Positions 29,725 through 40,031 of a DNA stretch of 64,000 nt are shown in pieces. Source of the DNA: Vibrio sp. Isolate32 (GTDB lineage: Bacteria > Pseudomonadota > Gammaproteobacteria > Enterobacterales > Vibrionaceae). Positions within the stretch are counted from its first letter, which is position 1. Each line of letters starts with the position of its first letter. The stretch lies in NCBI RefSeq assembly GCF_022397955.1, contig NZ_JAKEUQ010000013.1, forward strand, positions 47,067-111,066. The letters are read 5' to 3'. Made by a program: the position numbers and the translations under genes. The notes under the pieces were generated by a model that was not told the origin of the DNA, ran no database searches, and saw only the letters and a list, made by a program, of their open reading frames with translations.

Positions 29725-29994
29725 ATGTCTCTGAATGCAGAAACTAAAGCAGCAATCGTTGCAGAATACGCACAATCTGAAGGCGACACAGGTTCACCAG
29801 AAGTACAAGTAGCACTACTTACTGCTTCTATCAACCACCTACAAGGTCACTTCAAAGCGCACAAACACGATCACCACAGCCGTCGTGGTCTACTACGTAT
29901 GGTTTCTAGCCGTCGTAAGCTTCTTGATTACTTGAAAGGTAAAAACCTTGCTCGTTACCAAGACCTAATCAAGCGTCTAGGCCTACGTCGCTAA
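29725..29994 (+). CDS. rpsO: 30S ribosomal protein S15
   Basis: S15 binds 16S helices 20-22 and organises the central domain. The 89-residue protein is full length and has the family core ([20 protein letters not shown]... and HHSRRGLL). In E. coli S15 represses its own translation through a pseudoknot at the ribosome site; the leader here (29658-29724) is long enough for one but I did not fold it. Confidence 0.97.
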   Translation: MSLNAETKAAIVAEYAQSEGDTGSPEVQVALLTASINHLQGHFKAHKHDHHSRRGLLRMVSSRRKLLDYLKGKNLARYQDLIKRLGLRR

Positions 29995-30022
29995 TAGCGA
30001 TGTCTGCAAAGACAGTTTGAAG

Positions 30023-30050
30023 AAAAGGAGCATTTATGCTCCTTTTTTTG
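30023..30050 (+). terminator. rpsO rho-independent terminator
   Basis: AAAAGGAGCAT / ATGCTCCTTTTTTT stem-loop, 28 bases after the rpsO stop. Confidence 0.92.
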
Positions 30051-30371
30051 TGCCTGTAAGAAAATGCTAGGCCGGATGCTCAGAATATCATCTGGCTTTT
30101 TCTGATAGGAAATATCTCTCCTAATAAAAATAGTTTATACTACGCCCGCCTATAGCGTTTTCAACGTTTGGCAATCAACCTCTCAAGAGATTACAGTCAC
30201 AGATGTCGGCCAATAGGTCGCGACTATTCAAAGGCGGATTTGGTCTTAATTCGGCGTATGAACTCATACAAAGAACATTGTCCTGAGTCCCTTTTCACTA
30301 GTCGCGATTGGTAATATCTTGAGTCATTATTCACTTAATCTAAAGTCTGACTTTAGAGCTAAGGATATACA
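30051..30371 (+). promoter_or_regulatory. pnp upstream region and leader
   Basis: About 320 bases hold no gene. In E. coli the pnp leader is a long hairpin cut by RNase III and then degraded by PNPase for autocontrol. Here GGTCGCGACTATT at about 30216-30228 and AGTCGCGATTGG at about 30300-30311 have complementary CGCGA/TCGCG cores and could close a comparable stem. A TATACT-like -10 lies near 30135. Confidence 0.4.
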
Positions 30372-32492
30372 ATGTTTGAAAAACCAGTTGTAAAATCGTT
30401 CCAGTACGGTAACCACACCGTTACTCTAGAAACGGGCGTAATTGCACGTCAAGCTACTGCTGCTGTAATGGCGACTATGGACGATACATCAGTATTCGTT
30501 TCTGTTGTTGCTAAGAAAGAAGCAGTTGCAGGTCAAGACTTCTTCCCTCTAACAGTAAACTACCAAGAGCGTACATACGCTGCGGGTAAAATCCCTGGTG
30601 GTTTCTTCAAGCGTGAAGGTCGTCCTTCTGAAGGCGAAACACTAACAGCTCGTCTGATTGACCGTCCAATTCGTCCACTTTTCCCAAGTGCGTTTAAAAA
30701 CGAAGTTCAAGTTATCGCTACGGTTGTTTCTATCAACCCTGACGTAAACCCAGACATGATCACTATGATCGCAACGTCTGCTGCACTTGCTATCTCTGGT
30801 GCTCCATTCAATGGTCCTATCGGTGCTGCACGTGTTGGTCACATCGACGGCGAACTTGTTCTTAACCCATCAAATACTGAGCTTGAAAACTCTAAACTAG
30901 ACCTAGTTGTGTCTGGTACAGAAGGCGCAGTACTAATGGTTGAATCTGAAGCAGATAACCTGTCTGAAGAAGAAATGCTTTCAGCTGTTGTTTACGGTCA
31001 CGACCAACAACAAGTTGTAATCAAAGCAATCAACGAGTTTGCTGCTGAAGTAGCAACTCCAGCTTGGAACTGGGAAGCGCCAGCAGTTAACACTGAGCTT
31101 AAAGCTCAAGTTGCTGAGCTTGCTGAAACACGTCTATCTGATGCGTACCAGATCACTGAGAAAATGGCTCGTTACGAGCAAGTTGGCGCAATCAAGAACG
31201 ACGTTGTTGAAGCTCTAATTGCACAAGACGAAAACCTAGATGAGCGCGAAATCCGCGGCATGCTTGGTTCTCTAGAGAAAAACGTAGTACGTAGCCGCAT
31301 CATCGCTGGCAACCCACGTATCGACGGTCGTGAAAAAGACATGGTTCGTGCGCTAGACGTACGTACTGGTGTTCTTCCACGTACACACGGTTCTTCTCTA
31401 TTCACTCGTGGTGAAACTCAAGCTCTTGTTACTGCAACGCTTGGTACACAACGTGATGCTCAAATCATCGACAGCCTAATGGGTGAGAAGAAAGACAACT
31501 TCCTTCTACACTACAACTTCCCTCCATACTGTGTAGGTGAAACTGGTTTCGTTGGTTCTCCTAAGCGTCGTGAAATTGGTCACGGTAAGCTTGCTAAACG
31601 TGGTATCCAAGCAGTAATGCCTTCTGTTGAAGAATTCCCATACACAGTTCGTGTTGTATCGGAAATCACTGAATCTAACGGTTCTTCTTCAATGGCTTCT
31701 GTATGTGGTACATCTCTAGCGCTTATGGATGCTGGTGTTCCAATCAAAGCTTCTGTTGCGGGTATCGCAATGGGTCTTGTTAAAGAAGGCGATGATTTCG
31801 TTGTTCTTTCTGACATCCTTGGCGACGAAGATCACCTAGGTGACATGGACTTTAAAGTAGCAGGTACTAACGCTGGTATCACTGCACTTCAAATGGACAT
31901 CAAGATCGAAGGCATCACTAAAGAGATCATGCAAATTGCTCTTAACCAAGCGCAAGGTGCACGTAAGCACATCCTTTCTGTAATGGATGAAGCTATCTCT
32001 GGTGCTCGTGAAGATATCTCTGAATTCGCTCCACGTATCCACACAATGAAAATCAGCTCTGATAAGATCAAAGATGTTATCGGTAAAGGCGGCGCAGTTA
32101 TCCGTGCTCTTTGTGAAGAAACAGGTACTACAATCGAAATCGAAGACGATGGCACAATCAAGATTGCTGCTACTGAAGGCGCAGCTGCTAAAGAAGCTAT
32201 CCGTCGTATCGAAGAGATCACAGCTGAAGTTGAAGTTGGCCGCATTTACCAAGGTAAAGTTGCTCGTCTAGCTGACTTCGGTGCATTCGTAACTATCCTT
32301 CCAGGTAAAGATGGTCTAGTACACATCTCTCAAATCGCTGACAAGCGCGTTGAAAAAGTGTCTGACTACCTAACTGAAGGTCAAGAAGTACCAGTTAAGG
32401 TTCTTGAAATTGACCGTCAAGGCCGTGTACGTCTAAGCATAAAAGAAGCAGTTGAAACGCCAGTTGAAGGCGAAGCACCTGCTGCTGAGTAA
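30372..32492 (+). CDS. pnp: polyribonucleotide nucleotidyltransferase (PNPase)
   Basis: PNPase is the 3'-5' phosphorolytic exoribonuclease of the RNA degradosome. The 706-residue chain has two RNase PH domains (about 1-215 and 315-545; catalytic-domain motif [11 protein letters not shown] and D-rich loop [15 protein letters not shown]), a helical linker, KH ([13 protein letters not shown]) and S1 ([15 protein letters not shown]). It is alone between terminators. Confidence 0.97.
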   Translation: MFEKPVVKSFQYGNHTVTLETGVIARQATAAVMATMDDTSVFVSVVAKKEAVAGQDFFPLTVNYQERTYAAGKIPGGFFKREGRPSEGETLTARLIDRPIRPLFPSAFKNEVQVIATVVSINPDVNPDMITMIATSAALAISGAPFNGPIGAARVGHIDGELVLNPSNTELENSKLDLVVSGTEGAVLMVESEADNLSEEEMLSAVVYGHDQQQVVIKAINEFAAEVATPAWNWEAPAVNTELKAQVAELAETRLSDAYQITEKMARYEQVGAIKNDVVEALIAQDENLDEREIRGMLGSLEKNVVRSRIIAGNPRIDGREKDMVRALDVRTGVLPRTHGSSLFTRGETQALVTATLGTQRDAQIIDSLMGEKKDNFLLHYNFPPYCVGETGFVGSPKRREIGHGKLAKRGIQAVMPSVEEFPYTVRVVSEITESNGSSSMASVCGTSLALMDAGVPIKASVAGIAMGLVKEGDDFVVLSDILGDEDHLGDMDFKVAGTNAGITALQMDIKIEGITKEIMQIALNQAQGARKHILSVMDEAISGAREDISEFAPRIHTMKISSDKIKDVIGKGGAVIRALCEETGTTIEIEDDGTIKIAATEGAAAKEAIRRIEEITAEVEVGRIYQGKVARLADFGAFVTILPGKDGLVHISQIADKRVEKVSDYLTEGQEVPVKVLEIDRQGRVRLSIKEAVETPVEGEAPAAE

Positions 32493-32560
32493 TTCTCTGT
32501 GTGTCGATGGTGATATCGCTTTTTAGTGATTTCTAACCTATCGTCAACAAAGCATGTTAT

Positions 32561-32589
32561 AAAGGGGAGCATATCGCTCCCCTTTTTTA
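32561..32589 (+). terminator. pnp rho-independent terminator
   Basis: AAAGGGGAGC / GCTCCCCTTTTTT with loop ATATC. nlpI follows 28 bases later, so it is probably reached by read-through or an overlooked promoter. Confidence 0.9.
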
Positions 32590-32616
32590 TTGCGGTCATA
32601 ACAGGAGTAATTATTT

Positions 32617-33555
32617 GTGAAATGGTTTCAAACCGCGAGTATGTGTTTACTGCTTGTACTAACAGGTTGTGCGACAACATCAGATAACGCCTCACGTTGG
32701 GTTTATCCACCGATGGCTGTGCCACTGCAACCAAGTGTTCAGCAAGAAGTTCAAATTGCACGTCTTAGTCAGTTATTACAGCGCCCAGATTTGAACGATG
32801 AAGTTCGAGCTAAGATGCTGTTTGAACGCGGTAACTACTACGACAGTGTTGGCCTGCGTGATTTAGCACGTCTTGATTTCAACCAATCTCTTTCATTGAA
32901 CCCTGCTCAGCCTGATATCTTCAATCTTTTGGGTGTTTATTTTACGCAGGTAGGGGAGTTTGATGCGGCTTATGAATCTTTTGATTCTACGTTAGAGCTT
33001 GATCCTGCAAACTCTTACGCAGAAAGAAACCGCTCTATCGCGCTTTACTATGGCGAACGTTACGACTTAGCCAATGAAGAGATGATGAAGCACTATGCCG
33101 ATGATCCTAGCGATCCGTTTCGTGCTCTGTGGTTGTACATCATTCAACATGAATTAACGCCAGAACAAGCCAAGCTTGATTTGCAAAAGCGTTACGAGAG
33201 CCGTGATGAGCAGTGGGGCTGGGTATTAGTCGCGATTATGCTTGATGACATTACTGAAGAGCAGGCTTTCAAGGCGATCTTAACCGGTACTCGTGATAAC
33301 ACGTTACTTGCGCAGCGCCTAACAGAGACGTACTTCTATCTTGCTAAGCGTTACCACATGAATGGTGACTACGCGAATGCGATCTCTTTGTACAAGTTGT
33401 CAGTGTCTTTCAATGTGTATGAATATGTAGAACACCGCTACTCTTTCCTAGAGCTAAGTCGCATCTTTAGCACGCTTAAAGCCGAACATCTGGCACAGTC
33501 TAAATTAGCATCCGCTAAACTGGCAGAAGCTGAAGAAGAAGCCAAAGCTAAGTAA
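32617..33555 (+). CDS. nlpI: lipoprotein NlpI
   Basis: NlpI is an outer-membrane lipoprotein that brings peptidoglycan endopeptidases to the Prc protease and scaffolds wall synthesis. The 312-residue precursor starts at GTG 32617, has a short signal peptide ending in the lipobox LTGC (Cys near residue 18) and several TPR repeats (about residues 60-170 and 235-290; for example QPDIFNLLGVYFTQVGEFDAA). The C-terminal tail is an Ala/Glu/Lys helix. The place after pnp matches E. coli. Confidence 0.93.
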   Translation: MKWFQTASMCLLLVLTGCATTSDNASRWVYPPMAVPLQPSVQQEVQIARLSQLLQRPDLNDEVRAKMLFERGNYYDSVGLRDLARLDFNQSLSLNPAQPDIFNLLGVYFTQVGEFDAAYESFDSTLELDPANSYAERNRSIALYYGERYDLANEEMMKHYADDPSDPFRALWLYIIQHELTPEQAKLDLQKRYESRDEQWGWVLVAIMLDDITEEQAFKAILTGTRDNTLLAQRLTETYFYLAKRYHMNGDYANAISLYKLSVSFNVYEYVEHRYSFLELSRIFSTLKAEHLAQSKLASAKLAEAEEEAKAK

Positions 33556-33576
33556 ACGACATATTATAAACTTAAG

Positions 33577-33604
33577 AAACCGCTGCCTGTCAGCGGTTTT
33601 TTTA
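33577..33604 (+). terminator. nlpI rho-independent terminator
   Basis: AAACCGCTG / CAGCGGTTTTTTT stem, loop CCTGT. Confidence 0.92.
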
Positions 33605-33675
33605 TGGCCTTTTTTATGCTTCTTTTTTATAAACTGTCCCGTTTTTGATTGCTTTTTATTTAAATAATACTAAAA

Positions 33676-33694
33676 TAGTTAGCTTTGCTAACTA
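33676..33694. promoter_or_regulatory. MarR-type operator upstream of the regulator gene
   Basis: A perfect 8-bp inverted repeat TAGTTAGC-TTT-GCTAACTA lies 27 bases before the marR-type gene. A near copy lies before the MATE gene, which points to one dimeric regulator binding both. Confidence 0.7.
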
Positions 33695-33720
33695 AATATT
33701 AATTCTGTGGTTGGAAATCT

Positions 33721-34128
33721 ATGCTGGACCAAAATCTAGAAAAAATTGAACGCTTTGCCTCTAAGATATGGCGAACTCAGGTAAATGAAGAGCCTATTTG
33801 TCAATTGAGCTTCAATGAGTATGACTATTTGAAGGTTATTCAAGCATCTCCTGAACCGATACGATTAACTGATCTTGCGATTGAGATGCAAGTCACCAAG
33901 CCTTCAGCGACCACTATGGTTCAGAGGCTTGAGAGAAAGGGCCTTGTTGAACGTAAAGCTTCGCTCGAAGATGCGAGGTCTAAGCTAGTAGTACTGACTA
34001 ATAAAGCAGAAGTGGGGTTGGAAGAAGAAAGTAAGATCTATCAAGTGATGGCACAGATACTGGAAAGTCGTTTGTCTGAGCAAGAGTCTCAACAACTAAA
34101 CCTATTATTAAGTAAGGCTTTGAAGTAA
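33721..34128 (+). CDS. MarR family transcriptional regulator
   Basis: A 135-residue winged-helix regulator. The recognition helix region (TDLAIEMQVTKPSATTMVQRLERKGLVER) and wing (KASLEDARSKLVVLT) are clear, with dimer helices at both ends. It is followed 88 bases later by a MATE pump, and matching inverted repeats stand before both genes, so the likely role is a ligand-released repressor of the pump and of itself. The ligand is unknown. Confidence 0.88.
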   Translation: MLDQNLEKIERFASKIWRTQVNEEPICQLSFNEYDYLKVIQASPEPIRLTDLAIEMQVTKPSATTMVQRLERKGLVERKASLEDARSKLVVLTNKAEVGLEEESKIYQVMAQILESRLSEQESQQLNLLLSKALK

Positions 34129-34142
34129 TTAATTTAGATGTT

Positions 34143-34161
34143 TAGTTAGCTTTGTTAACTA
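34143..34161. promoter_or_regulatory. MarR-type operator upstream of the MATE gene
   Basis: TAGTTAGC-TTT-GTTAACTA, the same 19-base repeat as at 33676-33694 with one base changed, lies 55 bases before the MATE start. Confidence 0.7.
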
Positions 34162-34216
34162 ATTTTCGAGTCATATCGTGTTGATATGCGACTCACAAAT
34201 GAAAGTAGAGTAAGAA

Positions 34217-35554
34217 ATGAGTAACTCAATTAGTCGTCAATTTTGGCGCTACACAATCCCAACCGTGGCGGCGATGCTGGTTAATGGCCTGTACCAAGTA
34301 GTGGATGGCATTTTCATTGGCCGGTATGTTGGTGCTGATGGACTCGCGGGGATTAACGTCGCGTGGCCTGTGATTGGTTCGATTCTCGGTATTGGTATGC
34401 TAGTGGGCGTAGGTACGGGTGCGCTTGTCTCGATTCGACAGGGTGAAAAAGACACTCAGGGTGCTAAACAGATCCTAGCAACCGGTCTAACCTTGCTACT
34501 GGCGATAACGCCGATTGTTTCGGCGTTACTGTATCTGTTTGCCGACAACTTTTTGCTTTGGCAGGGTGCAGAAGGGCGAGTGTATGAGCTTGGTCTGCAA
34601 TACTTATACATTCTGATTGGTGCCGGTGTCTTCACGCTAGGTTCGATCGCGATGCCGTTTTTACTGCGCAATGATGACAGCCCTAATCTCGCCACCATAC
34701 TGATGATCGTTGGTGCGGTGATTAATATCGTACTCGATTACCTGTTTATCGCCCTCTATGGTTGGGAGTTGATGGGCGCGGCCTTAGCAACAGCGCTTGC
34801 TCAGTTTGTGGTAACGGGTCTTGGCTTGGCTTACTTCTTCTCACATCGAGCAAACCTGCGTTTACGTTGGAGTGAGTTGAGACTGAAGCTCGATGTGATT
34901 CCACAAATTTTCGCCATTGGTACATCAAGCTTCTTTATGTACGCTTATGGTTCGATGATGGTGGCGCTGCACAATGCGTTGTTCTCCCAATATGGCGACC
35001 AGTTGATGATTGGCTCTTACGCGATTTTGGGCTACATCGTGACGGTTTATTACCTGACTGCGGAAGGTATCGCTAATGGTATGCAACCATTGGTGAGCTA
35101 CAACCATGGCGCGCGCAACCAAGCGAATATTCGCAAGTTGCTTAAGATTGCGATGTCGAGTTCTGTCTTAATTGGTGTCGCGTTTGTGTTGCTATTGAAC
35201 GCGTTCCCACGTGAGTTTGTATCAGTATTTAACTCAGACGAACCTCAGCTAGTCGAGTACACAGTGTTGGGTATTCGACTTCACATGTTTGCATTGGCGC
35301 TGGATGGCTTCTTGGTAGTAGCAGGAGCTTACTATCAAGCAGTGAACAAGGGCAGCAAGGCGATGTTTGTGACGATAGGTAATATGCTGATCCAACTGCC
35401 TTTCTTGTACATTATGCCGAAGTTGTACGGTGTGCCGGGGATCTGGATTGCGTACCCACTGTCTAACATCGCGCTAAGTGTGGTGGTGATGGTAATGCTC
35501 TACAAAGATCTAAAGAAGATCGATGCCTCACCGATGGAAACAGCGACAGTATAG
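34217..35554 (+). CDS. MATE family efflux transporter
   Basis: This 445-residue inner-membrane protein has about 12 TM segments in two homologous halves and the MATE pattern near the N-terminus (IPTVAAMLVNGLYQVVDGIF). Such pumps export cationic drugs or metabolites using Na+ or H+. It is more like the MepA/DinF-type branch than NorM. It appears to be the target of the adjacent MarR regulator and ends in a strong terminator. Substrate unknown. Confidence 0.9.
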   Translation: MSNSISRQFWRYTIPTVAAMLVNGLYQVVDGIFIGRYVGADGLAGINVAWPVIGSILGIGMLVGVGTGALVSIRQGEKDTQGAKQILATGLTLLLAITPIVSALLYLFADNFLLWQGAEGRVYELGLQYLYILIGAGVFTLGSIAMPFLLRNDDSPNLATILMIVGAVINIVLDYLFIALYGWELMGAALATALAQFVVTGLGLAYFFSHRANLRLRWSELRLKLDVIPQIFAIGTSSFFMYAYGSMMVALHNALFSQYGDQLMIGSYAILGYIVTVYYLTAEGIANGMQPLVSYNHGARNQANIRKLLKIAMSSSVLIGVAFVLLLNAFPREFVSVFNSDEPQLVEYTVLGIRLHMFALALDGFLVVAGAYYQAVNKGSKAMFVTIGNMLIQLPFLYIMPKLYGVPGIWIAYPLSNIALSVVVMVMLYKDLKKIDASPMETATV

Positions 35555-35576
35555 GCAGTGTTTCTGAAGGCGAATT

Positions 35577-35607
35577 AAAAAGGTCTAGCGAATGCTAGAC
35601 CTTTTTC
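35577..35607. terminator. terminator between MATE gene and ubiV
   Basis: AAAAAGGTCTAGC / GCTAGACCTTTTT perfect stem with a 4-base loop, usable from both sides of the convergent genes. Confidence 0.93.
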
Positions 35608-35639
35608 GTATTTGTGGCTGATTGGCTGAATTCGAAGAA

Positions 35640-36518
35640 CTAGATGTTCTTTACGTCTAAACCTGAAAGTTGATGCCAGTAACCATTACATTGACGGCTT
35701 TCAATCTTCATCGGGTGTTGACCTTGCTCGTTAGCTCTGAAGTTATTCATTTCAGAGAAGGTATCGATGCCGAGTGGGCTTAAACGAACCACATCAACCA
35801 AGTCGTGCATGTTGGGTAAATCATTCACTAGATTGTAGCAGTAGCCAGATTGGGTCTGGATACCATTAAGGTTGAATACTGATTGGCCTTCTTGGCTTTC
35901 TACTTGCAGCCCTGTTGGGTACTTGATACAGCAAGTTTCACAATCGTCTTTAGCTTTGTTCTCTGCGCGAGCGGTAAAGCAGCGTGCTGAGTACGCTAGC
36001 GGTAAATAGCCGTGGCTGAACACTTCGACTTCAAACTTGTTACGAATATTGAACTCTTCGCACTGTGTCATTACGTTGCTTAGCCATTCACGAGAAAGCT
36101 CAACCGGCATACACCAACGTGTCATACCTTGTTTTAAGAACAGGTTCAGCGTGCGCGCGTTGTAGGTGTTTACTGCAGGGCCAACAACGAATGGTACTTT
36201 GCTTTCGCTGGCCAGTTGAATGGCAGACACATCGTTCGCTTCAATGGCAAAGTCACCGTTATCGATGTACTTTTTCATGATGTTGACTTCGCTTGGTGCT
36301 TCGAGCAATGCCATAGTCGAGAGTACAACTTGCTTACCGGAAGCAGACAGCTCTTTGGCAATGTCCATCCAGTGTTTCGCTTTCATCTCACGACGCTTTG
36401 AACATACGGCTTCACCTAGGTAGATGATGTCGGCAGAGCTTGATTTCGCTTGCTCATAGAAGCTTTCAACGTCTTGTTTTGGCCAAAAATAAAGTAGAGG
36501 GCCTAATGCGTATTTCAT
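35640..36518 (-). CDS. ubiV: U32 family O2-independent ubiquinone hydroxylase subunit UbiV
   Basis: UbiV and UbiU form a [4Fe-4S] heterodimer that, with UbiT, hydroxylates the ubiquinone ring without oxygen. From ATG 36518 (GGAG six bases upstream) the protein has 292 residues. An ATG four codons upstream lacks that spacing. Cysteines that fit the cluster ligands are in AVCSKRR (near 39) and in the CFTARAENKAKDDCETCC cluster (near 175-195). The gene starts 18 bases after the ubiU stop, so they form one operon. Confidence 0.92.
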   Translation of the reverse strand: MKYALGPLLYFWPKQDVESFYEQAKSSSADIIYLGEAVCSKRREMKAKHWMDIAKELSASGKQVVLSTMALLEAPSEVNIMKKYIDNGDFAIEANDVSAIQLASESKVPFVVGPAVNTYNARTLNLFLKQGMTRWCMPVELSREWLSNVMTQCEEFNIRNKFEVEVFSHGYLPLAYSARCFTARAENKAKDDCETCCIKYPTGLQVESQEGQSVFNLNGIQTQSGYCYNLVNDLPNMHDLVDVVRLSPLGIDTFSEMNNFRANEQGQHPMKIESRQCNGYWHQLSGLDVKNI

Positions 36519-36536
36519 TGAGTTCTCCATTTGGCT

Positions 36537-37550
36537 CTATTGCCATTTACGGTGATAAGCGCCAAGCGTGGTTTGTGTTCCTTCAGATACATTCGCCAGT
36601 GTCGCATTCCAAGCTTGTTCCACTTGGTATTGTTCAGGGTTCGCTAAATAGCGATCGATAGCAGCGCGCCACGTACGAGTCACTTGTTCTACATAAGCAG
36701 GGCTGCGTTGGCGACCTTCAATCTTCACTGAGGCAACATTCGCCGCGAAAAGATCAGGTAACATGGATAGCGTGTTTAGACTGGTTGGCTCTTCAAGTGC
36801 GTGGTAGCGCTTACGGTCACCATTGATTTCTGCTTCAAAGCGCCCTTTACACAGCGTTGGGTAACCAGCGTTTTCACCTGCTTCATATTTATCGATAAGG
36901 ATCTCGTTCAAGCGAGACTCTAGGCCGGTTTCTGTCTCTTGCCAGCGAACGTATTTCGCAGGAGAACAAGCGCCAACGGTATTTGGTGATTCGCCAGTCA
37001 TGTATGAAGAGAGATAGCAACGACCTTCTGCCATGATACATAAGCTACCAAAAGCGAATACTTCAAGGTCAACGTCAGAAGTGATATTGCGAGAAAGCTG
37101 TTTGACCTGATGAATTGACAACACACGCGGCAGTACGACACGCTTAACGTTGAAGTTTTTATGGTAGAAGTCGATCGCAGCGGCATTGGTCGCAGACGCT
37201 TGTACTGAAAGATGCAGTTCTAGATCTGGATACTTATTTGCTGCGTACTCAAGCACCGCGATGTCTGCGATGATCAGTGCATCCACACCCAGTGCAGCAG
37301 CGTTGTCTACGGCATTAGTCCAACGGTCGAAGCCATTTGGGTGAGCAAATGTGTTTAGGGCAACATGAATTTTCTTGTTGTGGTCATGCACATACTGCAC
37401 AGCACGATCGAGCTTTTTACCCGCAAAGTTAAGGCCTGCAAAGTGTCGGGCATTGGTATCGTCTTTGAATCCGATATAGACAGCATCCGCACCGCAATCA
37501 ATGGCGGTTTTCAAAGCAGGTAAGTTACCCGCTGGGCATAAGAGTTCCAT
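36537..37550 (-). CDS. ubiU: U32 family O2-independent ubiquinone hydroxylase subunit UbiU
   Basis: UbiU (YhbU) is the partner of UbiV in anaerobic ubiquinone synthesis. The 337-residue U32-fold protein starts MELLCPAGNLPALKTA, the family's standard N-terminus, and shows candidate cluster cysteines in CIMAEGRCYLSSY, GACSP and TLCKGRF (about residues 170-235). It leads the ubiU-ubiV operon. No confident FNR box is visible upstream. Confidence 0.93.
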   Translation of the reverse strand: MELLCPAGNLPALKTAIDCGADAVYIGFKDDTNARHFAGLNFAGKKLDRAVQYVHDHNKKIHVALNTFAHPNGFDRWTNAVDNAAALGVDALIIADIAVLEYAANKYPDLELHLSVQASATNAAAIDFYHKNFNVKRVVLPRVLSIHQVKQLSRNITSDVDLEVFAFGSLCIMAEGRCYLSSYMTGESPNTVGACSPAKYVRWQETETGLESRLNEILIDKYEAGENAGYPTLCKGRFEAEINGDRKRYHALEEPTSLNTLSMLPDLFAANVASVKIEGRQRSPAYVEQVTRTWRAAIDRYLANPEQYQVEQAWNATLANVSEGTQTTLGAYHRKWQ

Positions 37551-37731
37551 TTGCTCACTACCAGTAGAATGTAAGTTGAAGCGAGCATTTTATGAAGAAT
37601 TGTGAATGACGGAATTGATGTAAGGCAGGTTTAGATGGATAAATCTGCTTTTACTCCGTTTGAGGTACTGACGAGTGGTGGTTTTGTGTATTGCTCTGGC
37701 TTTGAAGGAGGCGCGTATTCGAATCGTCTGA

Positions 37732-39774
37732 TCAGTTCTTATGACGACGATTTTGTGCGAACAGCTCTTCAACATCTTGTTTTGGTTGTGGGCGATAGAA
37801 GTGGAAGCCTTGAATCGAGCTGCAGTTGAGGTTAGACAGCAGAGTCGCTTGTTCACTGGTTTCGACCCCTTCCGCAACTACGGTTAAATCGAGAGACTTA
37901 CCAAGATTGATGATGTTTTCAATTACGGTAATTTGCTTTGGTAGGGTATCGATATCAGAGATGAAAGCACGGTCTATCTTAAGCTCATCAATTGGGAATC
38001 GAGCAAGGTAGGACAGTGAAGAGTAACCCGTACCGAAATCATCAATCGAGAGGGCAAAACCGAGCTTCTTGATGGCGTTCAGCATTTGAAGTGTGTGTTC
38101 ACTATCACTCATCACCGCGCTTTCTGTTAGCTCAAACGTAATCGTACTTGGGTCAAGCTCTGTCGAACGCAGCAGCTTTTCCATGTAATCAATCAGTTTT
38201 GGATTACCAAATTGTTCTGGAGATAGGTTGATCGCGACGCGGCCAGGGAGAATTCCCTGCATTTTCCAGCGTTTAACCGTAGCAAATACTTCACGCATGA
38301 CCACTCGGCCAAGTTGCTCAATAAGGCCAGCTCGTTCCGCTACAGGGATAAATGCTGCAGGGCTAATATAACCTTCTACAGGATGTTTCCAACGAACCAG
38401 AGCTTCAGCACCGTTGATGGTGAAATCTCGTGCATTCACCTTAGGTTGATACCAAACCTCAAGTCCATTCTGTTGTAGCGCTTTTTGTAGCTCTATTTCA
38501 AGCCACAGTCGCATACGCGCTTCTTTGTTCATCTGTTCGTTGAATTTGATCAGCCGGTTGCGACCACGATTTTTGGCTTCATACATAGCGGTATCAGCAT
38601 TTTGCAGCAAGATACAAGCATCAGTCCCATCTTGAGGAAAGCTTACGCTACCAATAGAGCAGGCTAAACGCTTGCTAAAATGGTGAAGATCGAAGGGTTG
38701 ATTGATCAGAGATATGATCTGTTCAGCGATTATTTCAGGTGTTTGTTGATGCTCTGGTTCTGGCAGGGTAATACCAAACTCATCCCCGCCTAAATGCCCA
38801 ATGACGGCTTTACGAGGCAGTAAGCGTTTAAGGCGTGAAGCGACCTCTTTAATCACCTTGTCACCGATGTGATGACCAAGTGAGTCATTGATATTCTTAA
38901 AGTTATCAATGTCTAAGTATAGCATCATAACCGGCGTATCGTTGTGAATGAATTGCTCAAGACGCTTAGTAAACCCAACTCGGTTGTAGAGCTTGGTCAG
39001 TGCATCAATGTAGGCATCTTCACTGTTTGCTGGTGTATATTGTTTTTCGGTTTCTTGTGCGTCTTGGATAAGCACAAGCTGAGTGTTACTTCCAAGAACG
39101 GTCGTGGAGTCGATGTTGAGTTGAACCTTACGTTCAAAGCCGCATCGTGCACCCGTTAAGCAAACCAAACCAGACTCAGAAATAATAGAGCTGAGATTAT
39201 TATTGAAGACTGTTTTGGTTTGTTCATCGATAAATAGGCGTCCCAACTCTTCACCAATTAACTCTGTGGTTGAGTTAAAGCCAAGCAAGCGTGCTGCTGC
39301 TGGGTTGGATGACAGGATGTAGTCACTTTCAACTAGCAGTAATCCGTCTGGGAGTAGATGAGATAGCTTGTGGAATTTGGCTTCGGACTCTTCCAAAGAA
39401 CGGACAAGTACTTGGTTTTCTGATGTGTCGAAGGCGTGAAAGACTATGTAGTCGGTTTTGTTGCCATTGGTAAGCGGAGATAGGCTGAAATGAAGGCTGG
39501 TATCGAGGGCAGTTTCGTTGAGGGTGACTTCAGCCTCAATCGTTTCGCCATTGAATGTACGCTCATAGTAAGGCTTAAGGTGCTGGTAGAATTTCTCGCC
39601 CAATGTTTGACGGTCATTCATGCCTACAAGCTCTGTTTGACTCAAACCAGCAATGTCACAGTAACGCTCATTAACCATAAAATAGTTATGGTGAGCATCA
39701 AGTATTGCAAAAAAGAACGGACTGTTTGCAGTTAGCTGGGTAAACCAATGTTGTAGTTGCTGGGGAGGCATCAA
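37732..39774 (-). CDS. PAS-GGDEF-EAL cyclic-di-GMP enzyme
   Basis: This 680-residue soluble signalling protein has one clear PAS domain (about 12-120), a second PAS-like region (about 125-235), GGDEF (about 255-420; active site GGDEF intact in HLGGDEFGITL) and EAL (about 430-670; EALVRW, NLSPEQF, DDFGTGYSSL, LKIDRAF and AEGVET all intact). Both synthesis and breakdown of c-di-GMP are therefore possible; which dominates cannot be told. No membrane segment is seen, so it senses a cytoplasmic signal through PAS. It lies between ubiU and ubiT, dividing genes that adjoin in E. coli. Confidence 0.92.
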   Translation of the reverse strand: MMPPQQLQHWFTQLTANSPFFFAILDAHHNYFMVNERYCDIAGLSQTELVGMNDRQTLGEKFYQHLKPYYERTFNGETIEAEVTLNETALDTSLHFSLSPLTNGNKTDYIVFHAFDTSENQVLVRSLEESEAKFHKLSHLLPDGLLLVESDYILSSNPAAARLLGFNSTTELIGEELGRLFIDEQTKTVFNNNLSSIISESGLVCLTGARCGFERKVQLNIDSTTVLGSNTQLVLIQDAQETEKQYTPANSEDAYIDALTKLYNRVGFTKRLEQFIHNDTPVMMLYLDIDNFKNINDSLGHHIGDKVIKEVASRLKRLLPRKAVIGHLGGDEFGITLPEPEHQQTPEIIAEQIISLINQPFDLHHFSKRLACSIGSVSFPQDGTDACILLQNADTAMYEAKNRGRNRLIKFNEQMNKEARMRLWLEIELQKALQQNGLEVWYQPKVNARDFTINGAEALVRWKHPVEGYISPAAFIPVAERAGLIEQLGRVVMREVFATVKRWKMQGILPGRVAINLSPEQFGNPKLIDYMEKLLRSTELDPSTITFELTESAVMSDSEHTLQMLNAIKKLGFALSIDDFGTGYSSLSYLARFPIDELKIDRAFISDIDTLPKQITVIENIINLGKSLDLTVVAEGVETSEQATLLSNLNCSSIQGFHFYRPQPKQDVEELFAQNRRHKN

Positions 39775-40031
39775 AGTACTACCAATTCTCCAAGAGCTTG
39801 AATATTCACTATCGATAAATATTTATTTATTACGTTTTGTGGCTATCGATATTTACCTGTGAGTGCAGCGATCCGCTGTAATTCTCATTACCTGAGTTAC
39901 TATAACTGTGATTTTCAGGATATTAAAGGTCGAGCATCAAACAGAAGTTAATTTGATACATAACAGTAACTGAGGCCTTAACATCATCTATGATGCATTC
40001 CATATTATTGACAAAGTTACGGATAAGTCAC

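Noticed and set aside
31836..32252. 138-codon minus-strand frame opposite pnp
   Set aside because: It lies fully inside a highly expressed core gene with strong codon bias. The Cys/Ser/Asp-rich translation has no domain or ribosome site.
37551..37731. FNR box before ubiU
   Set aside because: TTGAT half sites occur but no complete TTGAT-N4-ATCAA palindrome is found.
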